A stretch of 13,238 bases of DNA from Saccoglossus kowalevskii. Taxonomy: Eukaryota; Hemichordata; Enteropneusta; Harrimaniidae. Below, in pieces: positions 1-7,316 of the stretch. Position 1 is the first letter of the stretch, and the number at the start of each line of letters is the position of its first letter. The position numbers and the translations under genes were made by a program. The stretch spans positions 86,300-99,537 of the forward strand of contig NW_003155237.1 of the NCBI RefSeq assembly GCF_000003605.2, read 5' to 3'. The notes under the pieces are model-generated. The model had not been told where the DNA came from and did not search any database. It worked only from the letters and a program-made list of their open reading frames with translations.

Positions 1-39
1 AGGGAAGGGGGCGCTGTTTTAATCGTGTGCTTGCATTTT

Positions 40-51
40 CAAGATGGCGGA
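40..51 (+). promoter_or_regulatory. TISU / YY1-type element spanning the start codon
   Basis: The twelve bases CAAGATGGCGGA match the published TISU consensus SAASATGGCGGC at 11 of 12 positions, with the ATG at 44 in register. In vertebrates such elements bind YY1 for transcription and allow cap-proximal translation from very short leaders. That the same element works in this organism is inference. Its position only 43 bases into the window fits a very short leader. Confidence 0.6.
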
Positions 52-142
52 GGTTCACTTTTTCTTGATCGTCGAAACTGTATTGCTTTTTGGTGCGTCA
101 CTATGTGGATTCATTGCTTCGATAACTATAGGTGTTACACGG
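44..142 (+). CDS. TMEM179B: TMEM179B-like exon 1: start codon and first membrane helix
   Basis: This exon encodes residues 1-33, starting M-A-E-V-H-F-F-L and running through one hydrophobic helix that contains L-C-G-F-I-A-S. The helix ends in V-T-R just before the donor GTACGT at 143. I chose this ATG because it is the first in the exon, lies in a TISU-type context, and gives the family's expected short cytosolic N-terminus. The exon ends in phase 0. The 43 bases before the ATG are probably all or most of a very short 5' UTR. Confidence in the exon is high because exon 2 continues directly with the family's next conserved block. Confidence 0.83.
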
Positions 143-3100
143 GTACGTATAAGCATGCTATTGAGACGTTGTAGTAACTAAAACAAAACATTACGCCCTG
201 TAGACACTATCGAGACACTTGTGATTTGAAAGCATTATCGCGTACGTACGTGACCGAGATAGCGTAATAATAAATAGCTTGGTGTGACCAACAACCTATT
301 GAGACGCTTACCAGGTTGTCTAGGTGCGGCTCTAAATAAGCACTTTATGATATCCGTGTGCTACCCTCTAAATTTGGATCGTTAAAATGATCCTCATCAC
401 ACAATTTCACTAATTATGAAATGTACCTTCTGGAAATGTGTATTAAATATTTGAAACTGACTAGTTTGTTTATAAAACTTTTGTTTTATATTATATTTTT
501 AAGAGAGCTATGCTGTAAATGTGTCTTCTAGCGGATAATTTAAATGTGCTATAATAATAAATTGGCCACTCGCAATGATTTATGCTTCCCACCTGCACAT
601 GCTCAGTAAATCGATATCCAACTTATACCAAAAATAGATGTCTGCATGTGACTGATAACAATTTTGTGTTTTAGGATAAACTCGGTGGTTGTCCCTTGTA
701 TGGAGAGATTAGTTGGTATAATGCTACAGCCCCTACGCTTGATCACTTTGGTTCCTCATCGTCATGTAATTTTTGTGTTGGTGTACAAGTAATAGCAGCA
801 CTGTATGCCTTGGGATTCGCTTTTTTTCACATCTATGTTCTCATAAAGAGAGAAGATAAGTAAGTTGTTAACTTTTGCTGATTGTAATGAAAAAAAAAAA
901 ACGTAGGTGAAGCTGTTGACACTCTTGGTGCAACAAAGGCATTCCTTTCATCTTTCTAAATATTTATAAATTTCACTATTCAAATTGAAATGAGCTATTG
1001 GTCGATTGAATAACATTGTAATATTTTCAGTTGACATTGTTACGTACTGTGCTTGTTGATTGGCTGATTGTATTTGACTGCCACTGAAATTTTTAAATAT
1101 TTTTAAAGATGAAGATATGCCTTTGTCACACCAAGAGTAGTTAATTCTTTTACTTTACATAGTGTCATGTATATAGACATCCCAATGAATGCAGTGTAAT
1201 TTCTATTTCCACAGAGATTGCATACCCTTTAGCTACTAAACTAAAAATAATTTGGTTTAAAGGGGAACTAAATAGAGCCCAATTTGGTGTATGTATTTAT
1301 CAAGTTATGTATATTGATTATAAATTTGAAAAAAAAAATTAAAAAAAATGATTATCTTCAGAGTTATGATGATTTAAATATGAGAAACCATAAACCTGCG
1401 AAGGACTTCCGTTTGCGCCATCTTGCCATTAAAAAAACCTGCCCTCATGAGGTATAAACAGGAAAGGTAACAAAGCATGATGACGAAATAGTATCTGATT
1501 AAATATAAACATCTTAGGGAGCCATAGTTGGCTGGACTGGTGAAGTGACTTCTAGTCTAGGTTGTTTTGACTTTTAAGTTAATGTTATTTACATTGTAAT
1601 CAACATACAAACATGGATGTGCGATTGATCGAGACTGGCATTTGTTTTTGTCTAACTGTCTAATAAATGCTGTTTCCGGTACTGCACTGTGCGTTCAAAT
1701 TATTTCTAAGTCTGGATGCTGGAGTATGCAATCGTAGGGTGGTGGTGGATACATTTTCGTCCATGTATTCACGGGGATGCACTGGCAAATCATGGGACAA
1801 TTGTCAGAGGAACACCAAGCAGTTTTGAAATAAAACTATCATCCGAACAAGGGGCATCGTCGACAATATACTCTCATCACTCACACTGGACTGATCTGAA
1901 TCTTCACATTATACCGTACTTTCCTGATCATAAGCCCGGAGGCATGAACACGTAAGAGAAAAGTAAGGGATGAGCTTATACTCGAGGACCATCTCAGAAA
2001 AGATGATTTTGTTTTGGGGTTAAACACTGTAACCATCTTGCCAACAATGAAAAATTATCCATAAAATTTATTCGTTCACCAAAAAAACACACACATTTTA
2101 TTACAGTACGATTTACATACCGTCTGAATTTACGTTGAAATAATGGGTAGGGTCTGTGGGGGAACAGTCAAAGGCAGTTATCACTATCTTCGTTTTGGTA
2201 TGTTTTCGATCGTACTCAAACTCTCGATGCAAAGCAATGTTTCACCTTGAGGTTTTTCAGCACGATTTGACCTGAAACAACTTCCTTTGACCTAACAGGT
2301 CATGTCTTTCATTAACCAATCAAAAAGATCTGTCGTAATGATGAAATTTTTCGATTATTGACGATGATTTTTTAACGCAATGCGGAAGTGAATTACCGAA
2401 TTGTTAAAATGTAGCACTAATTGCAAAGAAAAAACAACGATTTTTTTCCCTAAGAACTGGTGATTCGCAATTTCCGAAAAGTAAACAACGGTTAATAGTA
2501 ACCATGGGTAAACAGTTGTGGAGGAAGAATTTAAACATCTTTCACGGTCGCCAACATGTCGTCATTCAAACCCTAGGCCTTTCATGATAGTCTCAAAGTA
2601 AATCATGCCCAATAACCAGGTACACGACTTAACGATCACATTTTTGGCTTCTCGAAACCTACTACTCAAAGAAATATGGAATTGGATTACTCGAGTATTG
2701 CAACATCGGGGTTCATCCTGAGTAAATGACAGAATAGAAAGGATGCGAACCACGTTGAGTTTTCTCATAAAAGCATGAACCAAACCACCATGCCAATCAC
2801 GATTATTATAAAATGAAACACTTTTTACATGCATATTTTAAAGAATATCGTCGACGCCCAGTAAAAACACTCTGGTCTTATAATCATGAATGCCCTCAAC
2901 TCGATAAATACCTAGAAAAATAGAGGGATGGGCTTCATACTTGGAGAGGCTTAGATCGGGGAAGTACGGTACTTTAACGCAATTGGGCTTCCACACTCAG
3001 AATACTGTGGTTCAAATGCATAATGCTCTAACCCCAAAACTCTAAAAAGCACATTGTGCATATAAAAGTTGCTAGCACTTCAAATGCCTATCCAAACTAC

Positions 3101-6100
3101 AGTTATAATTAAAACAAAATTAAATCACTGCAATATTATTTTGAATACAGTTTAGAATATACACAACTATAAATTAAGGCCGCATTTAGGTACGCTTTAA
3201 TATTTCAAGATAGGAATTCATTGTTTTATTTTTGTTTATAGCAAAAAAACAAACAAAAAACAATTTTATTATTGATTGTTAATCAACAAGCATTAAATCA
3301 AGTACTCAAGATAGAATCTTATCTATGAAATATCCAGAATTTGTCATCTCATAATTTTTTACTCAATATAAATGTTTATTAGTGAAACAAAGTTGATGGT
3401 CAACTATTTTTCAAGTAATGGCCATTTTGTGTTTTTCGAACCCTACTGCCATTGGTGAAGACGTCTCCTCGTTACTTGCGTTTGTGCATGGTCAGATAGT
3501 GCAACAAATTTATATTTAGATTAAGGATGGGGTTACAGAACGCAGTGTGTAGATAATTCTATTGCTTTATATAGTAATATGTATCGTACATATTTTTCTG
3601 ATGCACCCACTCAATTTAATTAATTAAATTAAATATCATCAACAGTTCTTTAAGCATGCCTGGGCAGGTCTCATTTATACTTGGCATGAAAGTCGCACAT
3701 GATGGGTTACTGATACGTGTCAAGTTTGTTCTTGTTCCGTAGTGGCCATGTTGGTTTTACTTTTTATGGTCTTTAACCATTTCTCGTATATGTTTTGACC
3801 AATTTCATCAAAGTAGCTAAAGTATATGTACGTCTGAAACACACAAGTAACGTTGTACTTGAAAGTCAAACATTCATTGTATTTTGTGTTGACAAACAAT
3901 CTATTTTATATGAACATTATAAGGGATCCGTATCAAACATATAAAGTAACATGATGACAAAATGAAACAAATTAATTATTTTTAAATGGCCCCAAATTTC
4001 GGCCTGTTGTTGAAGGTTACATTGTGCACATCAATGGCTTGTGTAGTGATTATCAAACATCAGTAAGTATGTTTGCAATGAATATAAATAATATGCGTAA
4101 ATGTAATTTAAATTCCATTAACTATTTGATTTTAATGAAATATTCTTTTTCTGTTTTCATTTGCAGGAATACCAGAATAGTGCCACCTTTATTGGTGAAT
4201 ACTGGTTTGACTATCATTATTTTTATTCAGGCCTGTGTGGTCAGTGTGGGATTTTTACAGTGGTGTAAAAGCATTGAATATAAAGATGTTATATCGGAGT
4301 GAGTTGCACTTTGTGAATAATTTATTGAGTTAACCCAATAGTTAGTGAGATTCCAACTACCGGTATGTGCCTGTTCAGTCTGAGCAAACTTCTTCTGATG
4401 GTGGATATTTTATTTTTACACATCAATTTCACATCATATATATATTGCGTTATCATTGTGATAAAGCTATTTATAGTTTTTAAGCCATATAATCAATAAG
4501 TGCTTACAAATGAGCCAACCCATAATTTTGTTGAAGATGACCAGATGAAATGAATCTAAAAAACGAACCTTTTTGATGTGTACATCATCTCCAAGTATGG
4601 GCACATTGTCACATGTCACCGTGTATCAATTCATATTTACTCTTATGGTTGATTATTTACACAGATGTCGAGAGGGGCAGAGGAAACTTCTGCCATCCCG
4701 TCCTGAAATGGACTTTTCATCGTTCTTTGATTACTTGACATTAGGAGAGGTAAGTAACAAGATACAATGTCTATTCACATCCCCCTCCCACTACTACTCT
4801 GAGTTGGTTTGAGCATTTACCTACAAATCCATGATTGGATTATAACCATTGTAACATAATTTAAAATTCAATCAATATTTTGGGTTGACATCAGAATCCA
4901 TGTCATCAAGAGAAATGGCTCTTTCTGATTATTAAATCTTTTCTTACGTTTTTTTTTATCTTGGCATCCTATACCAAATTTCCATGTGTAATTCTCAAAA
5001 TATTTGTCCTATACAACGTCTATCAAAAACCTTGCCCAAGGCACTGTTTTGGCAGGGGAGCAATCAAAAACTGTTCATTTAAGTCACAACAAATATCTAG
5101 TACAGTTGAAAATATTTTTTTGTATCATTCCAACTCACCTTGAGTCAAATTTATGTTTTTTGTAGTCACTGACAATAAGCTGTTATCCCATAAAAATGCT
5201 AAAATTAGAATACAAATGTACTAGTGACATATTCCATCCTTGTTAACCATGTGACTACAATTTATTAACCTGTCATGACTATTGGATTGAAGGAGTGTTA
5301 ACGAAAAATTGACAAGAGATAGGGTGTTCGTTTGGATCCAGTACTTGACCAAGAATATAATCCTTTCTTTAAAAGATTGTTCAGAGCAGTGAGTTTATAT
5401 TAGACAAATACAGTAATACCCCTCTTCTTCTTACCTGTCTATGTGTACTTGACATATGTATACTACTGTTATGCTCCCTAGTTTTCAACTCTACTTGTCA
5501 AACAACAGATAGCTATAATTGTAAACTACAGCTGTAACTGATTTAAATTTGTAATAAATGACTTATCATTAGTCTCACATGTCAGCGTGTACAAGCTTAG
5601 AAATTGTGTCCTATTGATGAATCAGTATAGATGTCAAGAATAGGACTCTTCTCAGAGTGTCATCATCTTTTCATTTATATCCAAATAATATTTAATCATC
5701 TTCTCATTAATCGATCAATATTGACTCTACACTAACAATTATAATTATCTTTTTATATATAAATGCTAATTTCTCTTTTTAAAAAAAACTTTCTGATATT
5801 CCATGTTACCATTTCACTTCATTTAGGTTGGTTGTTTAGTTTGTTAGCATGAAAAGACTTTGGTGTTGGTGCAGGTTGCCTTTTTTGCTACTATACATTA
5901 GAAATGAACACACCTATCAGAAAATCTTTTACATTTCTTTCATCATATCTTAAATACCAAAATGTAATGGCTTATTATGTTCCATCAACGATTACCGTAG
6001 ATAAACTTGTGCAATTTTGTACCGTTTTCCTCTCTGCCATTCCTTCAGAGCACTTCTTGGTTTTCGTTCCTATTCTGGGGTGCATTAGTGGTCGTCTGCA

Positions 6101-7316
6101 TCGTCCGACGTTGCCGTGACAACAGCATGCCTGATGACCATACAGCTGAAGAAAGAAAACCAGTGTTGGGACCTTCTTTAACACCTTCGCCATCTGTCCC
6201 GTCGTAAATGACCAAGCAGTTGCTGAATGCAGAGACATTAGGGGATTCCGCATGGCATGGAGTATATCTCTTCAAGTGGTCGGTTTTGAACGTCCTCGTA
6301 GTTTATTTTTATGCATGTCTCAGCTATAGGCGGTGGAACATGGGTTTATTGTTGTGCATTTCACTTGTATCACATGCATACACATGGGAAGTGAATTGAA
6401 GTGGGAATGTTGTGACGTGTAATATCGTTGTCATTTCACGCAAATCATGTATTTATCTGCATCAATCTTTACGTACTTATTGCTTACAGTATGAATATTA
6501 GGCATCTTAGGCAGTTCACATTACAATAGAGGATTTGTCTGCAATTTTGCAAGATTTCTCTCTATTATTTGTCTATAATCTATGTGTTTTATGATCTACA
6601 TAGATTGTATGCTACTCTGCCTGTAATAATTTATTTACGAGATTACCGGTAGACTGGATGGTGTGATTTGAAACATTCACTAGAATGTGGCTGTACACTA
6701 CCTTATGAAAATTATTCATATCAGTCATATGAATCATCAATATGCGTTTCTCATAGTATCTTTTCATAAAGAACAGCACCTTCTTCACATTAGTCTAGCG
6801 AAACCACAAGTTGAATCATCGTCGTTTAGTAAACTGTGTAATGTCTGTATGTTATTTTTTTTAAATAAAAAGCCTTTTTTATCGTCAGTATTTGTCATAT
6901 ATAAGAATCAAATGTTTGTATATAAATGTTGATATGATAGTGTAATTATTTTATTTAATTGTGTCATTTGTTATTTTGTATGTCAATCTTGGCTTATCTC
7001 TTAATGCTTAAATTATGCATGCTGCTTCACATGCTATCTCAACACCTAACAATATGCCATCAATAAATGTGAATGTTTCTATATAAATCTATAAATTCAA
7101 TCCTGAAAAGCCATAAAATATTTTATTACAACCTGAGTCCTCATTTTTCTAATGTAGATTTTTTCCTGGATATCTTGTCTGCTCTTTGGTGTACTGGCTT
7201 GTATCATCATTGGACGATGCCTGGTTAATAGAAGACGTCAACCAACAAAAGAGGCCTATACCACTTCAGAAAATGCAACTATAGCTGATCATGAGCAAAT
7301 TCCAGGTGTGATTTGA
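44..7316 (+). CDS. TMEM179B: TMEM179B-like four-pass membrane protein, whole gene with two alternative last exons
   Basis: Isoform A joins 44-142, 675-859, 4167-4298, 4665-4749 and 6049-6207. Isoform B replaces the last exon with 7158-7316. Each predicts 219 residues, about the length of vertebrate TMEM179B. All junctions are GT...AG and the reading frame is kept throughout. Family marks seen in the translation are a first membrane helix at about residues 7-30, G-G-C-P-L-Y-G at 37-43, an N-A-T glycosylation sequon at 49-51, helix 2 at about 66-90, helix 3 at about 103-125 ending in V-S-V-G-F-L-Q-W-C-K-S-I, a Glu-Cys at 139-140, and helix 4 in the last exon. The SVGFxxWC block resembles TMEM179, whereas the CPLYG block and the length resemble TMEM179B, so the gene may descend from the common ancestor. 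Glycosylation of loop 1 would put both termini in the cytosol. The molecular function of the family is not established, and I infer none. Confidence 0.85.
143..674 (+). other. Intron 1 (532 bp, phase 0)
   Basis: The donor is GTACGT at 143 and the acceptor is TTTTAG ending at 674, after T-rich sequence. Inside I see only AT-rich unique-looking DNA and a short CGTACGTACG palindrome near 241. I see no gene or repeat I can name. Confidence 0.8.
675..859 (+). CDS. TMEM179B: TMEM179B-like exon 2: luminal loop 1 and second membrane helix
   Basis: This exon encodes residues 34-94 plus two bases of Lys95. It opens D-K-L-G-G-C-P-L-Y-G, the best-conserved luminal block of the TMEM179B family. An N-A-T sequon follows at residues 49-51, then a serine run, Cys64 and Cys67, and a helix from about 66 to 90 ending I-K-R-E-D-K. 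Cys39, Cys64, Cys67 and the later Cys140 are candidates for luminal disulfides, which is inference. The donor is GTAAGT at 860 and leaves phase 2. There is no upstream ATG in this frame, so exon 2 is reached only by splicing. Confidence 0.85.
921..1138. mobile_element. 218-bp hairpin MITE-like element with arms of about 55 bp
   Basis: The left arm 921-975 begins ACTCTTGGTG and the right arm 1085-1138 ends CACCAAGAGT. Reverse-complemented, the arms align over about 54 bases with a single gap and roughly 85% identity, including ACAAAGGCAT and TCATCTTT blocks. About 110 bases of AT-rich DNA separate them. No open frame is present. I could not find a clean target-site duplication, so the superfamily is unknown. 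It is a miniature inverted-repeat element or a foldback remnant within intron 2. Confidence 0.65.
1914..2969. mobile_element. TA-flanked DNA transposon remnant (Tc1/mariner-like, possibly pogo-type)
   Basis: The left end reads CCGTACTTTCCTGATCATAAGCC from 1914. The right end at about 2947-2969, read on the minus strand, is CCGTACTTCCCCGATCTAAGCC. The two pair with few differences. A TA dinucleotide abuts each end, at 1912-1913 and 2970-2971, as expected for Tc1/mariner insertion. A second motif with AAGC(T/C)CATCCCT occurs about 30-60 bases inside each end, and both copies lie in the same orientation on the minus strand. The 1056-bp interior has a 90-codon minus-strand open frame (2562-2834) that I cannot match to a transposase. 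The element is therefore probably non-autonomous or badly decayed. Superfamily assignment rests only on ends and target site. Confidence 0.6.
4167..4298 (+). CDS. TMEM179B: TMEM179B-like exon 3: third membrane helix and SVGFxxWC signature
   Basis: This exon completes Lys95, encodes residues 96-138 and gives two bases of Glu139. After N-T-R-I-V-P-P it forms a long hydrophobic helix at about 103-125. That helix leads into V-V-S-V-G-F-L-Q-W-C-K-S-I, which closely matches the TMEM179 signature around the third helix. The acceptor has a good pyrimidine tract (TTTTTCTGTTTTCATTTGCAG). The donor is GTGAGT at 4299 in phase 2. An in-frame ATG upstream at 4024 lies in the intron and is not a start. Confidence 0.85.
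4299..4664 (+). other. Intron 3 (366 bp, phase 2)
   Basis: The donor is GTGAGT and the acceptor is TTTACACAG ending at 4664. The content is plain AT-rich sequence, including ACCGGTA at about 4359. No repeat or gene is seen. Confidence 0.8.
4665..4749 (+). CDS. TMEM179B: TMEM179B-like exon 4: luminal loop 2
   Basis: This exon completes Glu139 and encodes residues 140-167, from C-R-E-G-Q-R-K to F-D-Y-L-T-L-G-E. It forms the hydrophilic loop before the last helix. The Glu-Cys at its start lines up with the Ser-Cys-Glu-Glu region of TMEM179, and the Phe-rich segment resembles the family's stretch just before helix 4. The donor is a perfect AG|GTAAGT at 4750 and leaves phase 0. Both candidate last exons need exactly that phase. 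Confidence 0.83.
4750..6048 (+). other. Intron 4 (1299 bp to exon 5a; 2408 bp to exon 5b)
   Basis: The donor GTAAGT at 4750 can pair with the acceptor ending at 6048 (strong tract TTTTCCTCTCTGCCATTCCTTCAG) or with the one ending at 7157 (TTTTTCTAATGTAG). The stretch 4756-6020 is AT-rich with no mobile element I can define. A 17-base word, TCACATGTCACCGTGTA at 4609 in intron 3, recurs with one change at 5574. A 50-codon open segment at 5385-5537 follows a TTCAG and is discussed among the rejected items. Confidence 0.75.
6049..6207 (+). CDS. TMEM179B: TMEM179B-like alternative last exon 5a
   Basis: This exon encodes residues 168-219 of isoform A, 52 residues plus TAA. It opens S-T-S-W-F-S and runs through a helix of about 18 residues (F-L-F-W-G-A-L-V-V-V-C-I-V). 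After R-R-C-R there is an acidic then Pro/Ser-rich tail ending P-S-P-S-V-P-S. The Ser-Ser-Trp entry to the helix resembles the corresponding part of vertebrate TMEM179B more than exon 5b does, so this may be the ancestral end. The acceptor has a strong polypyrimidine tract. The tail should be cytosolic. Open frames in other registers and on the minus strand across 5904-6275 are shadows of this exon. Confidence 0.82.
   Translation, partial: STSWFSFLFWGALVVVCIVRRCRDNSMPDDHTAEERKPVLGPSLTPSPSVPS
6864..6869 (+). terminator. Candidate poly(A) signal for isoform A (proximal)
   Basis: AATAAA is followed by a T-rich stretch and then GTCAGTATTTGTC. It is a canonical hexamer in the right place, but AT-rich DNA yields such hexamers by chance. 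Confidence 0.4.
7062..7067 (+). terminator. Candidate poly(A) signal for isoform A (distal)
   Basis: AATAAA is followed at once by TGTGAATGTTTCT, a TG/T-rich downstream element, and lies about 90 bases before the exon 5b acceptor. This is the better-looking end for the exon 5a transcript. Confidence 0.45.
7158..7316 (+). CDS. TMEM179B: TMEM179B-like alternative last exon 5b
   Basis: This exon encodes an alternative residues 168-219, again 52 residues plus TGA, in phase 0 after a TTTTTCTAATGTAG acceptor. It opens I-F-S-W-I-S, has a helix (C-L-L-F-G-V-L-A-C-I-I-I-G), then R-C-L-V-N-R-R-R and a polar tail ending P-G-V-I. Position by position it shares with exon 5a the Ser-Trp pair, a Ser two residues later, the Leu and Gly of the helix, an Ile near its end and an Arg-Cys boundary. 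Codon-aligned DNA identity over the first 20 codons is about half (my hand count, 32 of 60), so the copy is old. The tails are unrelated. Lacking an ATG, the exon has no standalone open reading frame and is easily missed. Whether it is expressed is unknown. Confidence 0.72.
   Translation: MFSWISCLLFGVLACIIIGRCLVNRRRQPTKEAYTTSENATIADHEQIPGVI

Larger units (their letters stand above)
860..4166 (+). other. Intron 2 (3307 bp, phase 2), repeat-rich
   Basis: The donor is GTAAGT at 860 and the acceptor is TTTGCAG ending at 4166. It contains the hairpin MITE at 921-1138 and the TA-flanked transposon remnant at 1914-2969. The stretch 1139-1913 has no convincing gene. The stretch 2970-4160 is AT-rich, with an 18-base perfect AT palindrome at 3613-3630 and nothing else I recognise. 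Confidence 0.75.
6208..7085 (+). other. Predicted 3' UTR of the exon 5a transcript
   Basis: The sequence after the TAA is AT-rich and noncoding, with short open frames of no recognisable composition. It carries AATAAA at 6864-6869 and at 7062-7067. This predicts a 3' UTR of roughly 0.7 or 0.9 kb that ends before exon 5b. The end coordinate is an estimate. Confidence 0.5.

Noticed and set aside
1257-1272. TTAAAGGGGAACTA as the left end of a piggyBac-type (TTAA) element
   Set aside because: No matching AGTTCCCCTTTAA-like right end was found in the window.
1716-1955. 79-codon plus-strand open frame
   Set aside because: It runs across the left border of the transposon remnant at 1914, so it mixes host and element DNA. 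No family match and no good splice context.
2562-2834. 90-codon minus-strand open frame as a transposase
   Set aside because: It lies inside the TA-flanked element, but I see no helix-turn-helix or DDE/D pattern. Kept only as part of the element description.
3613-3630. 18-base perfect palindrome AATTTAATTAATTAAATT
   Set aside because: Simple A/T sequence, expected by chance in such DNA. No associated element seen.
5385-5537. 50-codon phase-0 segment after TTCAG as another alternative last exon
   Set aside because: The length and a hydrophobic stretch are suggestive. However, it lacks the Ser-Trp and Arg-Cys marks, its hydrophobic run is displaced relative to exons 5a and 5b, and the pyrimidine tract is poor.
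5975-6275. Minus-strand frames of 76 and 92 codons opposite exon 5a
   Set aside because: They are antisense shadows of the real exon, whose translation fits the TMEM179B family.
6687-6932. 81-codon plus-strand frame
   Set aside because: It lies in the predicted exon 5a 3' UTR, includes a candidate poly(A) signal, and has no recognisable content.
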